From: Heliopora coerulea
Taxonomy: Eukaryota; Cnidaria; Anthozoa; Scleralcyonacea; Helioporidae
NCBI GenBank assembly: GCA_030142905.1
Contig: JASJOG010000555.1
Coordinates: 1-64,000 of the forward strand
Length of the DNA: 64,000 bases
Reading direction: 5' to 3'
In this document: one piece after another, positions 14,101 to 23,490 of the stretch
Numbering within the stretch: the first letter of the stretch is position 1
Layout: each line of letters begins with the position of its first letter
Notes under the pieces: generated by a model
The model's input: the letters and a program-made list of their open reading frames with translations, nothing else
The model's database searches: none
Told to the model about the DNA's origin: nothing
Made by a program: the position numbers and the translations under genes

Positions 14101-17100
14101 GTAACCTTCATTTTATGCAAGGGTGTGGTAAATGCAGTTGATTGGTGGGGGGTATCCAGCTTAATTTGGCCGAATATCGTATCCTTTCAAAAATTGCCCG
14201 AATTTAATTAGACGCGCAATCAGGCCATGTATGGAGTACCCTCGCTTCCTCAGCTCTAAAACGTAAATTAAATATAAACTAGTAACCAAAAAGGATTTTG
14301 ATCTACCTTACGAAACCAAATTTCCCCTTTTTACGCGAACCCTCTGTTTTTTTGACAAACTTGGGGGGGGGGGGGTATCACACCACTCACGTACCCCCAT
14401 AAACTACTTCCCTGATTTCAGGTGATCTAGTTGAATGCCAAATATTCATTGAATATCCTTGGCGAGTACAACTTGGTCAGAGAACGTATTTTGAAGTTTT
14501 AATAACGTAGTCACCAGAGCGCGATCCTTCCATATTTTCTCCTCAGTATATATTCAAACAATAACTTCTAATGTACTCTAGCTTTTCCTTTACTGATACT
14601 GGGTGCAACAGGCCGAATATTACTGGAAAGTATTTAAACATTATTTCATTTATTTCTCTGTTTAAATTTCCTGTAGGATACCTGGCTTCGACCTTTATTG
14701 GAGGGTCGTATTCGCTCATGTTTTGCAATGACGGAGCCTGATGTGAGTAAATCTTTGAAGTAAGATCTAAAACTAAACGGGAAAACCAAAGGTATAGAGG
14801 CAAAGGCATCGGTGTAGAGATCTTCCGTGCAGTAAACATAAACGAAGATAAAGACGAGAACCCAGTTTAAAATTTTGAAGTCGCATGGCCGTTAAGACGC
14901 AATTTGAAGTAGGTCAAAATAAGTCAACTGACTTTTCGTTGCGAACGTATATATATATATGTTCAATCTGCAGACGTACGTTTCGCTGTACCACAGCTCA
15001 TCAGTGCAGCTCGGAACGAACATAGATTGATATTTATATGTATAAAATCGATAAGACGTTAAGGCAAAAACTGTTAAAAACTGTTTTTGCCTTATCGTCC
15101 TACCGATTTTATCTTTTTGTTCTACATCCTTTTATGTATTGAGCTCATCGTCAACCAAGTGTCTATCCCATTTCACTTATGTATATGTATATGTATCTTT
15201 ACTTGCATGGTCGAATAGTTGATTAGCCGCATAACCAATCAAACCAAGGTTAGAGGAGAGTATGTTAGATGGTTTGAGAGTATGTTAGAGGTTAGATGGT
15301 TTCATTGAGGAAAGGTTTAAGTTTGGAAATGAGTTAACTCGGTTGGATGAAGTGTTCAAGGTTAGTAGAAGAACGACAGGAGAATGCGATGGAGAATTCG
15401 TCTGGAGAGACAGCGTTATGAGTTTGACAAAAGTGCGCTTGGGTGCTCGAGAGTGAAGTTGTTGCCAAGGGATGCCAGGGTTGTCACCAAAACGGCGTAG
15501 TGTGGTAAGATCATGAGAGTATGGCATACACACATACCGTGCCCTGGGACCAAGTGAGGTGTCAGTAGGGCGCTTGCCACGGGCGCAAAATTTTATGGGG
15601 CGACATAATCGGAAATAAAAATTTACTTTCTTTGGTCTTTTCTTCTAGATTCAAAACTATTTTGCAAAGCTCTACAAAAAGTCAAATCAATGTCTCGACT
15701 TCTCGTCGTTTACTGAAGACTCTGCACCTGTCAAAGCTCAGAAGCGCCTGTTTTAAAACTCGTGAACATTTTGAGTTATACAAAACAAAAAGTGTAAAAA
15801 ACACTTGTTTCTGTGGAGGAACTTCGTTCAGTTGTTTAGCGTTAGTACCGTTATACAATTACTAAAATATATTGAGGCGCCTTCGACAGAATTTACCCCG
15901 GGGCGAATTAACCACCTAGGTATGGCTCCGCACCCAACGCACAGAGGTTTTTCTAGGGGTGGTCATCAGGTCGGTACATTTGCATGTATTGCTCCCTTTC
16001 CCCGCCAGCTCGGTCCTGGCACAGCGTTCTGTGATACGGAGATTTTTGCAGCAGTTTTCCTGGTTGATTCTTGGTGTCTCTCTCTCCTTAAGGTTGCCTC
16101 GTCAGACGCGACTAACATTCAGTCAAAAATTGATCTCGATGGTGATTCTTATGTGATTAACGGGAGAAAATGGTGGACGTCAGGTATGCATGGTTACACC
16201 TTAAAATTTAACTCTCCCCGGTCCGTACACGACTTTTTGATTTTACCTTGGCTAGCGTCAGACGATGTTACTCGTCAGGGGGAGATGTCTCGCTAGTAAA
16301 GCCTCACTAGTAAAAGGGTGTAACAAAAGTTTTACTCATAAACCGAATAAAAAATGTTTCCTTTCATTGTGTATCAAGGAGCTCTTGATCCCCGTTGTAA
16401 GCTCGCAATTTTTATGGGTAAAACTGATCACAACGCTCCTCGTCACCAGCAGCAAGTAAGTGGAGTTTTAAAGTTCTCATTTTACGCTTACTGTTTAACG
16501 TCGTTGCATCTATAAATATTTCTTTTATTTATATTCACTTTTTAACTTTTCATTTTGTCAGTCGTTTTTCTGTTTTTAATAGTTTAATCATGATTTAGTT
16601 CAAGGATAAAATACATCATCAATTGTGAATTGCAACAGTATAATTTCGTAGTTCTGCAACTGCGTAATCTCTCCGTAGATGTGTGTGACAGTTAGAGTTA
16701 TTTATTTTCTTTTAGTCTATGGTCTTGGTTCCTTTCGATGCACCTGGTTTGAAAGTTCTTCGACCTCTTCAAACGTTTGGATACCTTGATCCGCCTTGTA
16801 AGCATGATTTTTACGGGACCTTTCCATGTGTTCTCTCCGTAGAAATGTTAACTAGAGATGAGCTGATGATCCTGAAGTTAATTGGTTACGGTCGATCTTC
16901 GGCTACTTTTCTGCTGATCGGCTATGAGCCCGACCAATATTGGAATTATGTGTTACTAAATAACAGCATGCTGGCTTCTCTACTTCTTTTTAATTTTTGT
17001 TTGTATTTCGACTATTGGTAAGGAAGTTGTTTCTACGAACCAATTTAGTCATAACAGTGCCCAATTTTAGTGTACTACTTCAAACACTAGTTTGAGTGCT

Positions 17101-19495
17101 TCGTCATGGGGTTGCAAACACGAGAAAAAATGAAACCTGAGGGGCATAACCCCGAGGATTTTGTTGTTTTCTAGTGTTTGGAGTCCCCTGATGAAACGCG
17201 ATAGACGAGTGTTTGAAATAGCTTCTCAAACGAGTATTCCCATTGATTTATTGCATGTTCGTTTCATTGATTTGTATGTGTAAATTAAGAAATGTGATCC
17301 AGATCAGTAGTGGTTTTCCTACAGGTTTTCATTGGGTATCAAAATGAATGCATGTGATGTGGTATATGTTCATGGATTGGCTACGATAATTCATAAATTA
17401 TTAATAATTTTGAGAAATACTAGTTTCTACATTTGTGTCAAGGCATATGCATCGGCCAGACAAGCCGTATGTCGGATCAGGATTTATGAAATTTACCAAA
17501 ATTTGGATTTTTGTGAAGCGGCTCATCCTTAATGTTAACCAACCGAATGATATTTACAGGTGGTCATGGAGAGGTAGAGTTCACTGATGTCCGTGTGCCA
17601 AAGTCCAACATGATTCTTGGTCCAGGGCGCGGATTCGAGATTGCCCAGGTTGGTAAAGACTCGATGTGCAGCCGTTTAATTCTTTAAAAATTTTGAAACT
17701 ACAGCGAGTGCCAATGTTCGGTGCCCTGTTATTAAACTTAACGTGTTGTTAAGGGACGTCTAGGACCTGGAAGGATCCATCACTGTATGCGACTGATTGG
17801 ACAAGCTGAGCGTTCTTTGGAGCTGATGATTAAACGAGTGAGTTTTACACTTTAAATTTGTTGAGGTTCTGTGCATTCGTTAGAGCTCACGATGAAGTTG
17901 TAAAACTCCGGAAGTAAAAAGACGTAAAACAACTTTATTACCATAGATTTATAAACTTAACTAAATACGTGTTTATGACACTAATATTTAGTAAGGCATT
18001 CCCAGAATAACTATAAAGCTGATCGAGCTGGGAAGTGTTTCATTTTCAGTGGCACTTCTGAAAACATCTTGCTCGGCATTGATTTTTTGTCCCAACTAGG
18101 GTCTCCGATCGCAACAAAATGTATTTCGTTACTTAAAGTTATTGTTGTCAACTTTTTAAGCTAGTTTTTAAAGACCTAAACAAACAAATTCTGTTAATGA
18201 TTCCCTGGTTAATTTTCGTTTATTCAATTCACCTCCTCAGGTTGCTTCATAAGTTATGTTTGTATTCTAATTTTTACAGGTGAAATCGAGAATAGCTTTT
18301 GGGAAAGCTTTAGTTGAGCAGGGGAAGATCATTGAAGATATAGCAAAGTCTCGTATTGAGATTGAACAATCAAGGTATGACCAAAAAATAAAATCATCGC
18401 CTTAGTGCCTGCGAAACGAAAAGCTGACGATTACTTGTTAAATATTTAGACTTCTGACTCTTAAAGCAGCACATCTTATGGACACTGTTGGGAACAAGGT
18501 TGGTATGTTTTACTTGTTGTTGAACCTGGAGACCCTCCAAGTATCTCGTTTTTTTACAGAATTCTTCACTTCATTATTTTATTGCTGCTAACTCTATTTC
18601 TCTTCCATACTCTCGAGGTTGCTGCGCCCGAAATTGCAATGATTAAAGTTGTCGCACCAACCATGGCTCAGAACGTCATTGATAGAGCTATGCAGGTAAC
18701 CATGACTTCTTGGTTTATTTCGATTCAGTCATATTTCTAGTTCTCCCTATTTTTTTTTTACTTGTTTTTCCCTCCTATTCTCCTCTTTTCCACCGGTGAG
18801 CCGTCCTTTGTCAATAAGCAAGTGAAAAAAAACACTGATTAAACTCAACTTCCAAAATTGATATCACGAATTTTGACACGGCATATTTTCTACGAAAAGG
18901 GACAGAAAAAGCTCGTAATCCTTATACAAAACGAACCAAACTAAACAACACTCGAAGAAAAGCAAGCGCCTAATTGTATTTTATATTTTTTTTTCACGAA
19001 TATGTCGTAGAGTTACGACTTTCTGTCCTCGGCTGTATGGACCGTCCTGGTTTCTTATACGATCGACGGATATTACAGAAAACTGGATTCAGATCACACA
19101 CATTCCCCTCCCCCATCATCGAAATCTATTCTTCTAGTGCACGTATTTGTACGCATTTATTTGAACATGACGTAGCAGGCTCTGAACCACTAGAAATAGC
19201 AAAAAAAAAAAGGCAAAAGGTTTTGTTTTGTTCAGAATAAGATTTATCAACAAAATTGATCCTATAAAAAGGAGCAGGCCGCGTGAAGACAATGCGTTGA
19301 CACCAACAAACTTAATTGTAGCTTGTCCAGTATTTTAAAGTGCATATAAACCATTCACGGTTTTTAGTTCTTTGTAAAGAAGATGGAAAACTGGCTAGTA
19401 AGTTTTTTTTATAGTTTTTGATTTAGTCCATTCGTTTTCGAGATCTCTGTCTCTGTCTCTGTCTCTGTCTCTGTCTCTGTCTCTGTCTCTCTCTG

Positions 19496-19526
<31 letters not shown>

Positions 19527-19669
19527 GTCTCCCTCTCTCCCTCTCTCCCTCTCTGTCTCTCTGTCTCTCTATCTCTCTGTCTCTGTCTCTGTCTCTCTGT
19601 CTCTCTGTCTCTGTCTCTCTGTCTCTGTCTCTGTCTCTCTGTCTCTCTGTCTCTGTCTCTGTCTCTGTC

Positions 19670-19748
<79 letters not shown>

Positions 19749-20381
19749 ATTGTCAAAAAGTCCAATTTGAACTTCAAGCCAGAAATTTTCACGTGTGTCC
19801 TCAATGCTATAAGACCTGGGTGCTACACAAATTAAAAGAACCAAAACCAAAAGATATGCTTTCATGCGTGTCAGAGTCCGAGTTTGAGCTTGAAATGGCG
19901 ACTATTTTACGAAATATACGCAATTTTTATAGCTTTTTGATCAAACTACTGTTGTTTTCTTGTCTGAAATCTATCCGTTCCTGAGTCCCAGGCTTCCATA
20001 ATGCACGAGTTTTTCATGCAAATAGGCGTATTTAAAATATATCTCCTAAACAAATGTACTAAATCAAAAATTGTAAAAGAACTTATCAGCACTTTTTGCT
20101 TCCTCTATACTAAAAATTAAAAAGTGCAGAGGGTTTAAATGCACTCTACATTCAGAGTGGTGTAAAATGCCTTAGGTCTTACTTGAGTTCTCTTTCCTAC
20201 GTATCTTCGGGATTTTTTGTTTGTTTTTAAGGCATTTGGTGGAGCTGGAGTTTCGTCTGACTTTCCTTTAGCCCAGTTTTGGGCCTGGGCTCGAAATCTA
20301 CGACTGGCAGATGGCCCGGATGAAGTACATCGACACACTATTACTAAAATGGAACTAAAAAGGCAAGAGATGAGCAAATAG
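2156..20381 (+). CDS. ACAD10: Acyl-CoA dehydrogenase family member 10 (HAD + aminoglycoside-phosphotransferase-like + ACAD), complete
   Basis: Exons: 2156-2450, 3515-3777, 4132-4290, 5108-5168, 6463-6561, 6909-7003, 7691-7737, 8055-8123, 8343-8436, 9025-9112, 9589-9739, 10334-10479, 10583-10756, 11289-11456, 12522-12688, 13011-13151, 13575-13646, 14677-14742, 16093-16183, 16379-16455, 16716-16797, 17560-17648, 17754-17837, 18280-18374, 18450-18498, 18618-18695, 20232-20381. All phases fit and give 1049 aa, close to the human length of about 1059. A basic N-terminus (residues 1-50) suggests mitochondrial import. The HAD domain (about 57-260) shows [17 protein letters not shown] and VFLDDF. The kinase-like domain (about 293-575) shows VLRKKP, VVHGDF then IDNL, and [12 protein letters not shown]. 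The ACAD domain (about 640-1045) shows [35 protein letters not shown] and [11 protein letters not shown]. The HAD domain separates ACAD10 from ACAD11. Substrate is not readable from sequence; ACAD10/11 handle unusual (long-chain, 4-hydroxy) acyl-CoAs. Confidence 0.95.
5280..5634. mobile_element. hAT-like non-autonomous DNA transposon, 355 bp, in ACAD10 intron 4
   Basis: The ends are imperfect terminal inverted repeats: CAGGGGTGGTGCCAGG on the left against CAGGAGTGGCGCCAGG read inward from the right, 14 of 16 matching. The flanks AGCGAAGG and AGTGAAGT match at 6 of 8 positions, consistent with an old 8-bp target duplication, the hAT hallmark. There is no transposase frame inside. Flanks joined together form part of another repeat, so the insertion is nested. 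Confidence 0.6.
7350..7505 (+). mobile_element. Short foldback retroelement-like insertion with 15-bp target duplication
   Basis: The 15-mer CAGTCTCATCTCTAA occurs exactly at 7350-7364 and 7491-7505. Between them lies a 126-bp unit starting GGTAGATGAAC. It contains two arms of about 35 nt (7362-7396 and 7420-7454) that are reverse complements with few mismatches, then a unique tail starting AATATATCCAAGCTCTC. A second copy lies at 34002-34103. No tRNA-like promoter boxes were recognised. Confidence 0.75.
8582..8990. repeat. Trinucleotide array (GTT/GTC)n in ACAD10 intron 9
   Basis: The plus strand is a run of GTT broken regularly by GTC, giving 12- and 15-bp higher-order units in the first half and looser units with GCT and ATT afterwards. 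It lies wholly within the intron between the exons ending at 8436 and starting at 9025. Long open frames over it on both strands (poly-Val, poly-Leu, poly-Thr, poly-Asn) are artefacts. Confidence 0.95.
9416..9458 (-). repeat. Copy 1 of a dispersed 40-60-bp repeat
   Basis: Read on the minus strand this contains CTTGACGAGCAAAATCGTCC followed by GGCGTTAGCCAGAGTAAA. Similar copies occur at 16241-16292, 33640-33690, 48564-48612, 49778-49835, 56766-56828 and 60895-60945. Confidence 0.6.
9968..10137. repeat. Foldback repeat in ACAD10 intron 11
   Basis: An arm ending GTGAGGGAACTGCCAAAA (near 9986-10004) is matched in reverse complement by TTTTGGCAGTTCCCTCAC (10101-10118), and the similarity extends outward through AAAGCCAAAA. 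The loop holds two facing ACGTTTC/GAAACGT motifs. A diverged relative occurs near 5690-5730, where a similar AAGTTTTAGTGGTTCCCGCA stretch follows a GAAACGTTGAG motif. Confidence 0.6.
11532..11961 (+). mobile_element. hAT-like non-autonomous transposon, 414 bp, with exact 8-bp target duplication
   Basis: GGTGAAAG occurs exactly at 11532-11539 and 11954-11961. The element between (11540-11953) starts CAGAGCCGTACTTAGG and, read inward from the right end, starts GAGTGCCATGCCAAG, so the ends are imperfect inverted repeats. An 8-bp duplication with CAG-type ends is the signature of the hAT superfamily. There is no transposase frame. It lies in ACAD10 intron 14; a reverse-oriented copy is at 15538-15930. 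Confidence 0.8.
13761..13890 (+). mobile_element. tRNA-derived SINE fragment inside a foldback, ACAD10 intron 17
   Basis: The centre reads GGTGCGACATCAAATCCC then ACTCGAGTCAACATTTTTCA, which matches the T-arm and tail of the SINE at 62425-62525 (minus). Around it, CAGAAATTTTTCATGATAAT near 13761 and ATTATCATGAAAAATTTCTG near 13871 are inverted copies, so the fragment sits in a hairpin-forming unit. Confidence 0.5.
14959..15023 (-). ncRNA. Type I hammerhead ribozyme fold
   Basis: On the minus strand the core CTGATGA (complement of 14998-15004) is followed by a 5-bp stem II (GCTGT/ACAGC, loop GGT), then GAAA (complement of 14981-14984), a short palindromic stem III (ACGTACGT) and C17 of a GTC cleavage triplet (14973-14975). 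Stem I pairs CTGCA with TGCAG next to the core and, beyond an internal loop, ATGTTC with GAACAT. All invariant core bases of the hammerhead family are present. Predicted cleavage is between 14973 and 14972. Hammerheads with very short palindromic stem III are known in Penelope-like elements and animal retrozymes, often acting as dimers; activity here is inferred. Confidence 0.65.
15045..15111. repeat. Short inverted repeat next to the hammerhead
   Basis: AAGGCAAAAAC near 15060 faces GTTTTTGCCTT near 15082, extended by outer AAAATCG and CGATTTT. It could form a stem with a loop of about 10 nt and probably belongs to the same repeat unit as the hammerhead. Confidence 0.5.
15538..15930 (-). mobile_element. 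Inverted sister copy of the 11.5-kb hAT-like element
   Basis: Reverse complement of 11540-11953 over nearly its whole length: for example GGGCGCAAAATTTTATGGGG here against the mirrored form near 11893-11912. The ends are GTGCCCTGGGACC and GGTATGGCTCCG. Flanking 8-mers match poorly, so the duplication has decayed or the ends are damaged. It lies just upstream of the ACAD10 exon at 16093. Confidence 0.7.
16241..16292 (-). repeat. Copy 2 of the dispersed 40-60-bp repeat
   Basis: The minus strand reads CTCCCCCTGACGAGTAACAT then CGTCTGACGCTAGCC, close to the other copies listed at 9416-9458. Confidence 0.55.
17070..17216. repeat. Imperfect inverted repeat in ACAD10 intron 21
   Basis: CAAACACTAGTTTGAGTG near 17075 is mirrored by CGAGTGTTTGAAATAG near 17198, and an inner pair involves AACACGAGAAAA and TTTTCTAGTGTTTGG. 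Probably a decayed foldback element. No coding potential was seen. Confidence 0.4.
18696..20231 (+). other. Last ACAD10 intron, no gene inside
   Basis: Apart from the CT-rich microsatellite at 19441-19745 I see only AT-rich sequence here. Open frames on either strand have no conserved character. Confidence 0.6.
19441..19745. repeat. Microsatellite (CTCTGT)n / (CTGT)n / (CT)n, about 305 bp
   Basis: Three sub-arrays in order: CTCTGT-type units with CCCTCT interruptions, then pure CTGT repeats near 19672-19700, then pure CT to 19744. Minus-strand frames read as Arg-Glu and Arg-Asp dipeptide runs, which are artefacts of the repeat. Confidence 0.95.
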
Positions 20382-23300
20382 TTAGCATGCAATGTACAGA
20401 ATATGGATCATATATTGTAATCAGTGATTATAATTATCAATAATAGGCACCGATTGTAGGAAACAAAAGACTCCAACTATTTCGATAGATCTATCAGAAA
20501 AAAAAGGAATAATGGAAATTCGTCTCTATCGCCTTTTTTGATATGGTATCCATGTAACACTGAATGAAAAATTTGTAAAATGTTCGTTGTAAAATTGTAT
20601 GTAACGCTGATATCGACGGACAATTCCGGACAAACGTGAAAGATTTAGTTTTATCAAAAACGTGGCATTGGGCTAGTGCCAGGCTGTGCCAGCGAATTCA
20701 CTAAGGTGAATTCACTTGGCACAAGACCAATATGTCTCAGTTAACAACACAAATTATTTTTCCTGCTTGAAATTATCCGTAAGTGCAAATTTTCCTTGCG
20801 GTAAGGGAATGGCTTTCTTTACGTTTTATGTAACTGCATTTCGAGAAGTCGCAAGAATAGTTTGCTTGTCTCTTTCTCACGTGGTTGTCATTCAGGGCGA
20901 TTCACATTACGATTCATTAGCTCTTCTACGTAATTTTGATATCACAAGCGCACACCGTTGCCAAATGTTACAAGCATCTCAAGCTTGTATCAATGTTACA
21001 AACATTCCAGCTCAAGATTAGGAGCTGAGAAATGAGCGGGAAACTCTGAATTTTACGAAGACCCGAAGCTGAACATATTTTTACCAAGTACAACAAAACC
21101 ACGGAAAGTTTAAGGTCGGTGATCCTTGCATAACTTTATTGACATCATGCTAAATTTCTCTGAACTTAATAATTCCTAAATGTTATACCCACTTGTTAAA
21201 CCCCCCAGTTGTTTTTGCCGGTTTAGATTCAATCTTTGACAGTGTATTACAAAAACAATACCATGTGATTCAAAGTGTACAGCGACATTGTGACGTTTCA
21301 TTCTGGTTAAAATTTATATTTAATTTCAGTGCTTCACTTTACAATACACACACGTCACAAGCCAATTGAAGCCAGAAAAAGACACCAGAGTAATTGGGTA
21401 TTGGCGTTCATGCGTTAGTCGGAAAGATGTAAATCTCAGTCACATAACTTTTCTCGGAAGGACTAATAGAAGAGATGTCTGCTGCCAAATTCGTTTCGAA
21501 AACTTCAGAAACAAGTGACAATAGTAGGTAGGGTATCACGCTCATCTCCCAATCCTGAGAGGTCTAAAAGAGGCCAGTACAGAAGGAAGTTAGTGTAAAC
21601 CGAAAATGCCGTTTAAAAATTACCTTGAATTTCAAACACAAATAGTTAAAGGTAACGTAAAAATATTTTAAATTGATCGAAAGATGACATAACAGAGGTC
21701 AATAGTCCCGTTGAAAGGTGGACAAAGCAGATATGAATAATTTCTACTTCCGTTACTCTACAGTATTTAGCATGTCCATTGGAGTGAATAACTGTACTTA
21801 GCCATACAACCTGAATACCCTAGAGCCTATTGTCATTCTCTGTTTCCTGCCTCCGAGCTACCGTTCGCCTGTGCGCTGTGCTGTCACAGAACAAAAGAAC
21901 AGCTCACAGTTGGAACGCCTTCAGCCGGTGGAACCAACGTAGTCCAAGTAAGAGTGGCATGCACGACAAGAAAGCTGACAATCAGGAAAGTCCAGCTGAA
22001 TTAATCCGCTAGAATCATACTGGGTTTTCTTTGTGAAATCCCTCTTTGAAATGCAACGCAGGGGAGAACGTCAGCCCAAGCAAAAGCTCTCCATGGCGTA
22101 GCTTCGGGTGGATTTTCTAAGTTTGGAATTCCTCCTAAGTTTCTCATAATGAAAATAGCTGATTTTTCGTAAAACGTGGAAAGTTTTCATATCTCTTAGA
22201 ACGACTAGTTCTTCATCGACAAAGTTACCCTTGAGTGATCTAACAGGTTATGGTTTGTAGGCCAAAGGTATGCAAAGTCTCTGTTTGTTTTGACGACAAA
22301 AAGTGCGTGTGAAATGAAGGCTCGGTATTAGAAAAATCCTAAAAAATCAAGCAATTGAAGGAATGAAGAGGGCCTGTCAAAAGAAGCCTATGTTATCAAC
22401 GTATTAAGTCCACTTTATTTAACAGGACAGTAGCCAAATATGCTTTCAATTCCCGCTGTCTTTACGCCAAAGGAGTTCCAGCCAAAGCCGTAAACCCAGT
22501 CTTGAAATGTTTACCTTCACCCGGGGGTTCTTTGAAGAACACTTCCATATTGATTGAGTATTTAAAGTGTACAAGAACTGCAATCACGCGGACTGTGATT
22601 TTTACCGAGTTTATCACATTCGTTCTGTGGTCGTTATACATCACTTCGAGCTGGGACTCGCGTCATCGCTTGCCTTTTGTATGACAGCCCAGCACGCACA
22701 GCGGTTCCTAGTTCCGCCGTTACCCCGGTACAAAATGTCAATTCTGGCATAGCACAGTTTGAAATCCGTAGGATCATTTCCTTTTATTGGGAGCTAAAGA
22801 TATTTTAACCCCTGCGAAACTAGCCAATTCGCACGTAGTTCACATCAGCAGACAGCAAAGCCTGAGTTTTGCTTTACCTATTCTCTTAACTTAAGCTCAT
22901 GCAAATGAAGATATACAATGGTTTGTTTTTGTTACCAGTTTACCGCGCTCTTTACAAATAGGCAAAAAAGCAACAGACATCAATAAAGATCGGCTTAAGT
23001 TACTTTTAATTTGTAGTACACGACATATGTAATGGTGAATTCATAAATAATAAACCAATCTCTTTGACTGATAATGCAATGATGTGATCTTGACCGCGTC
23101 ATCTTGTCTCATCCGTCCCTGATGCTGTTGTTCTTTTCAGCTCAAACGATCTGGTGAAAGAATTCCTTGTATGCTTTCTATGTTTATCCGTTAGTTTCAG
23201 ATTTTTATATACACCCAGAGACTGAAACTATTTACACATGAAATGTCTTGGTCTGACGCGTCGACCTCACGATCTGTTCCTTCTCTTCACCTTTGATGAT

Positions 23301-23490
23301 CACCTACTCACAACTCTCCAAAGCGAAAACTCTTCGTTATTTCTTTAACGTCGCTATTTTAATGACTCTAGACATTATAATTACAGTTTACTTCGATTTA
23401 ACTTTTCTATATACACTTAAGTGGGGCAGTCGATATATGAGCTAAGTCATTGGTCGTGACATAATTTCTGTGACTGCCATATTCACGCCA
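20382..23490. other. Intergenic region between convergent ACAD10 and Lhx1/5
   Basis: This holds the 3' untranslated regions of both genes. Open frames at 20716-21021, 21830-22012 and 22420-22680 on the plus strand have plausible splice-like borders in places, but their phases do not join and no family is recognised. A small inverted repeat built on GTGCCA/TGGCAC and GAATTCAC occurs at 20655-20720. Confidence 0.5.

Noticed and set aside
15285..15533. 82-codon minus-strand frame near the hammerhead, possible retroelement protein remnant
   Set aside because: No reverse transcriptase or endonuclease motif can be read in it, so no element protein is claimed.
19409..19865. Minus-strand frames of Arg-Glu and Arg-Asp repeats
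   Set aside because: Direct translation of the CT-rich microsatellite.
20716..21021. 101-codon open frame on the plus strand
   Set aside because: No splice partners, no recognised motif, and it lies where the ACAD10 3' untranslated region is expected. Could be revisited with RNA data.
22420..22680. Open stretch after an acceptor-like TTTAACAG, plus strand
   Set aside because: Looks somewhat coding but its phase does not join the upstream candidate at 21830-21956, and no family is recognised.
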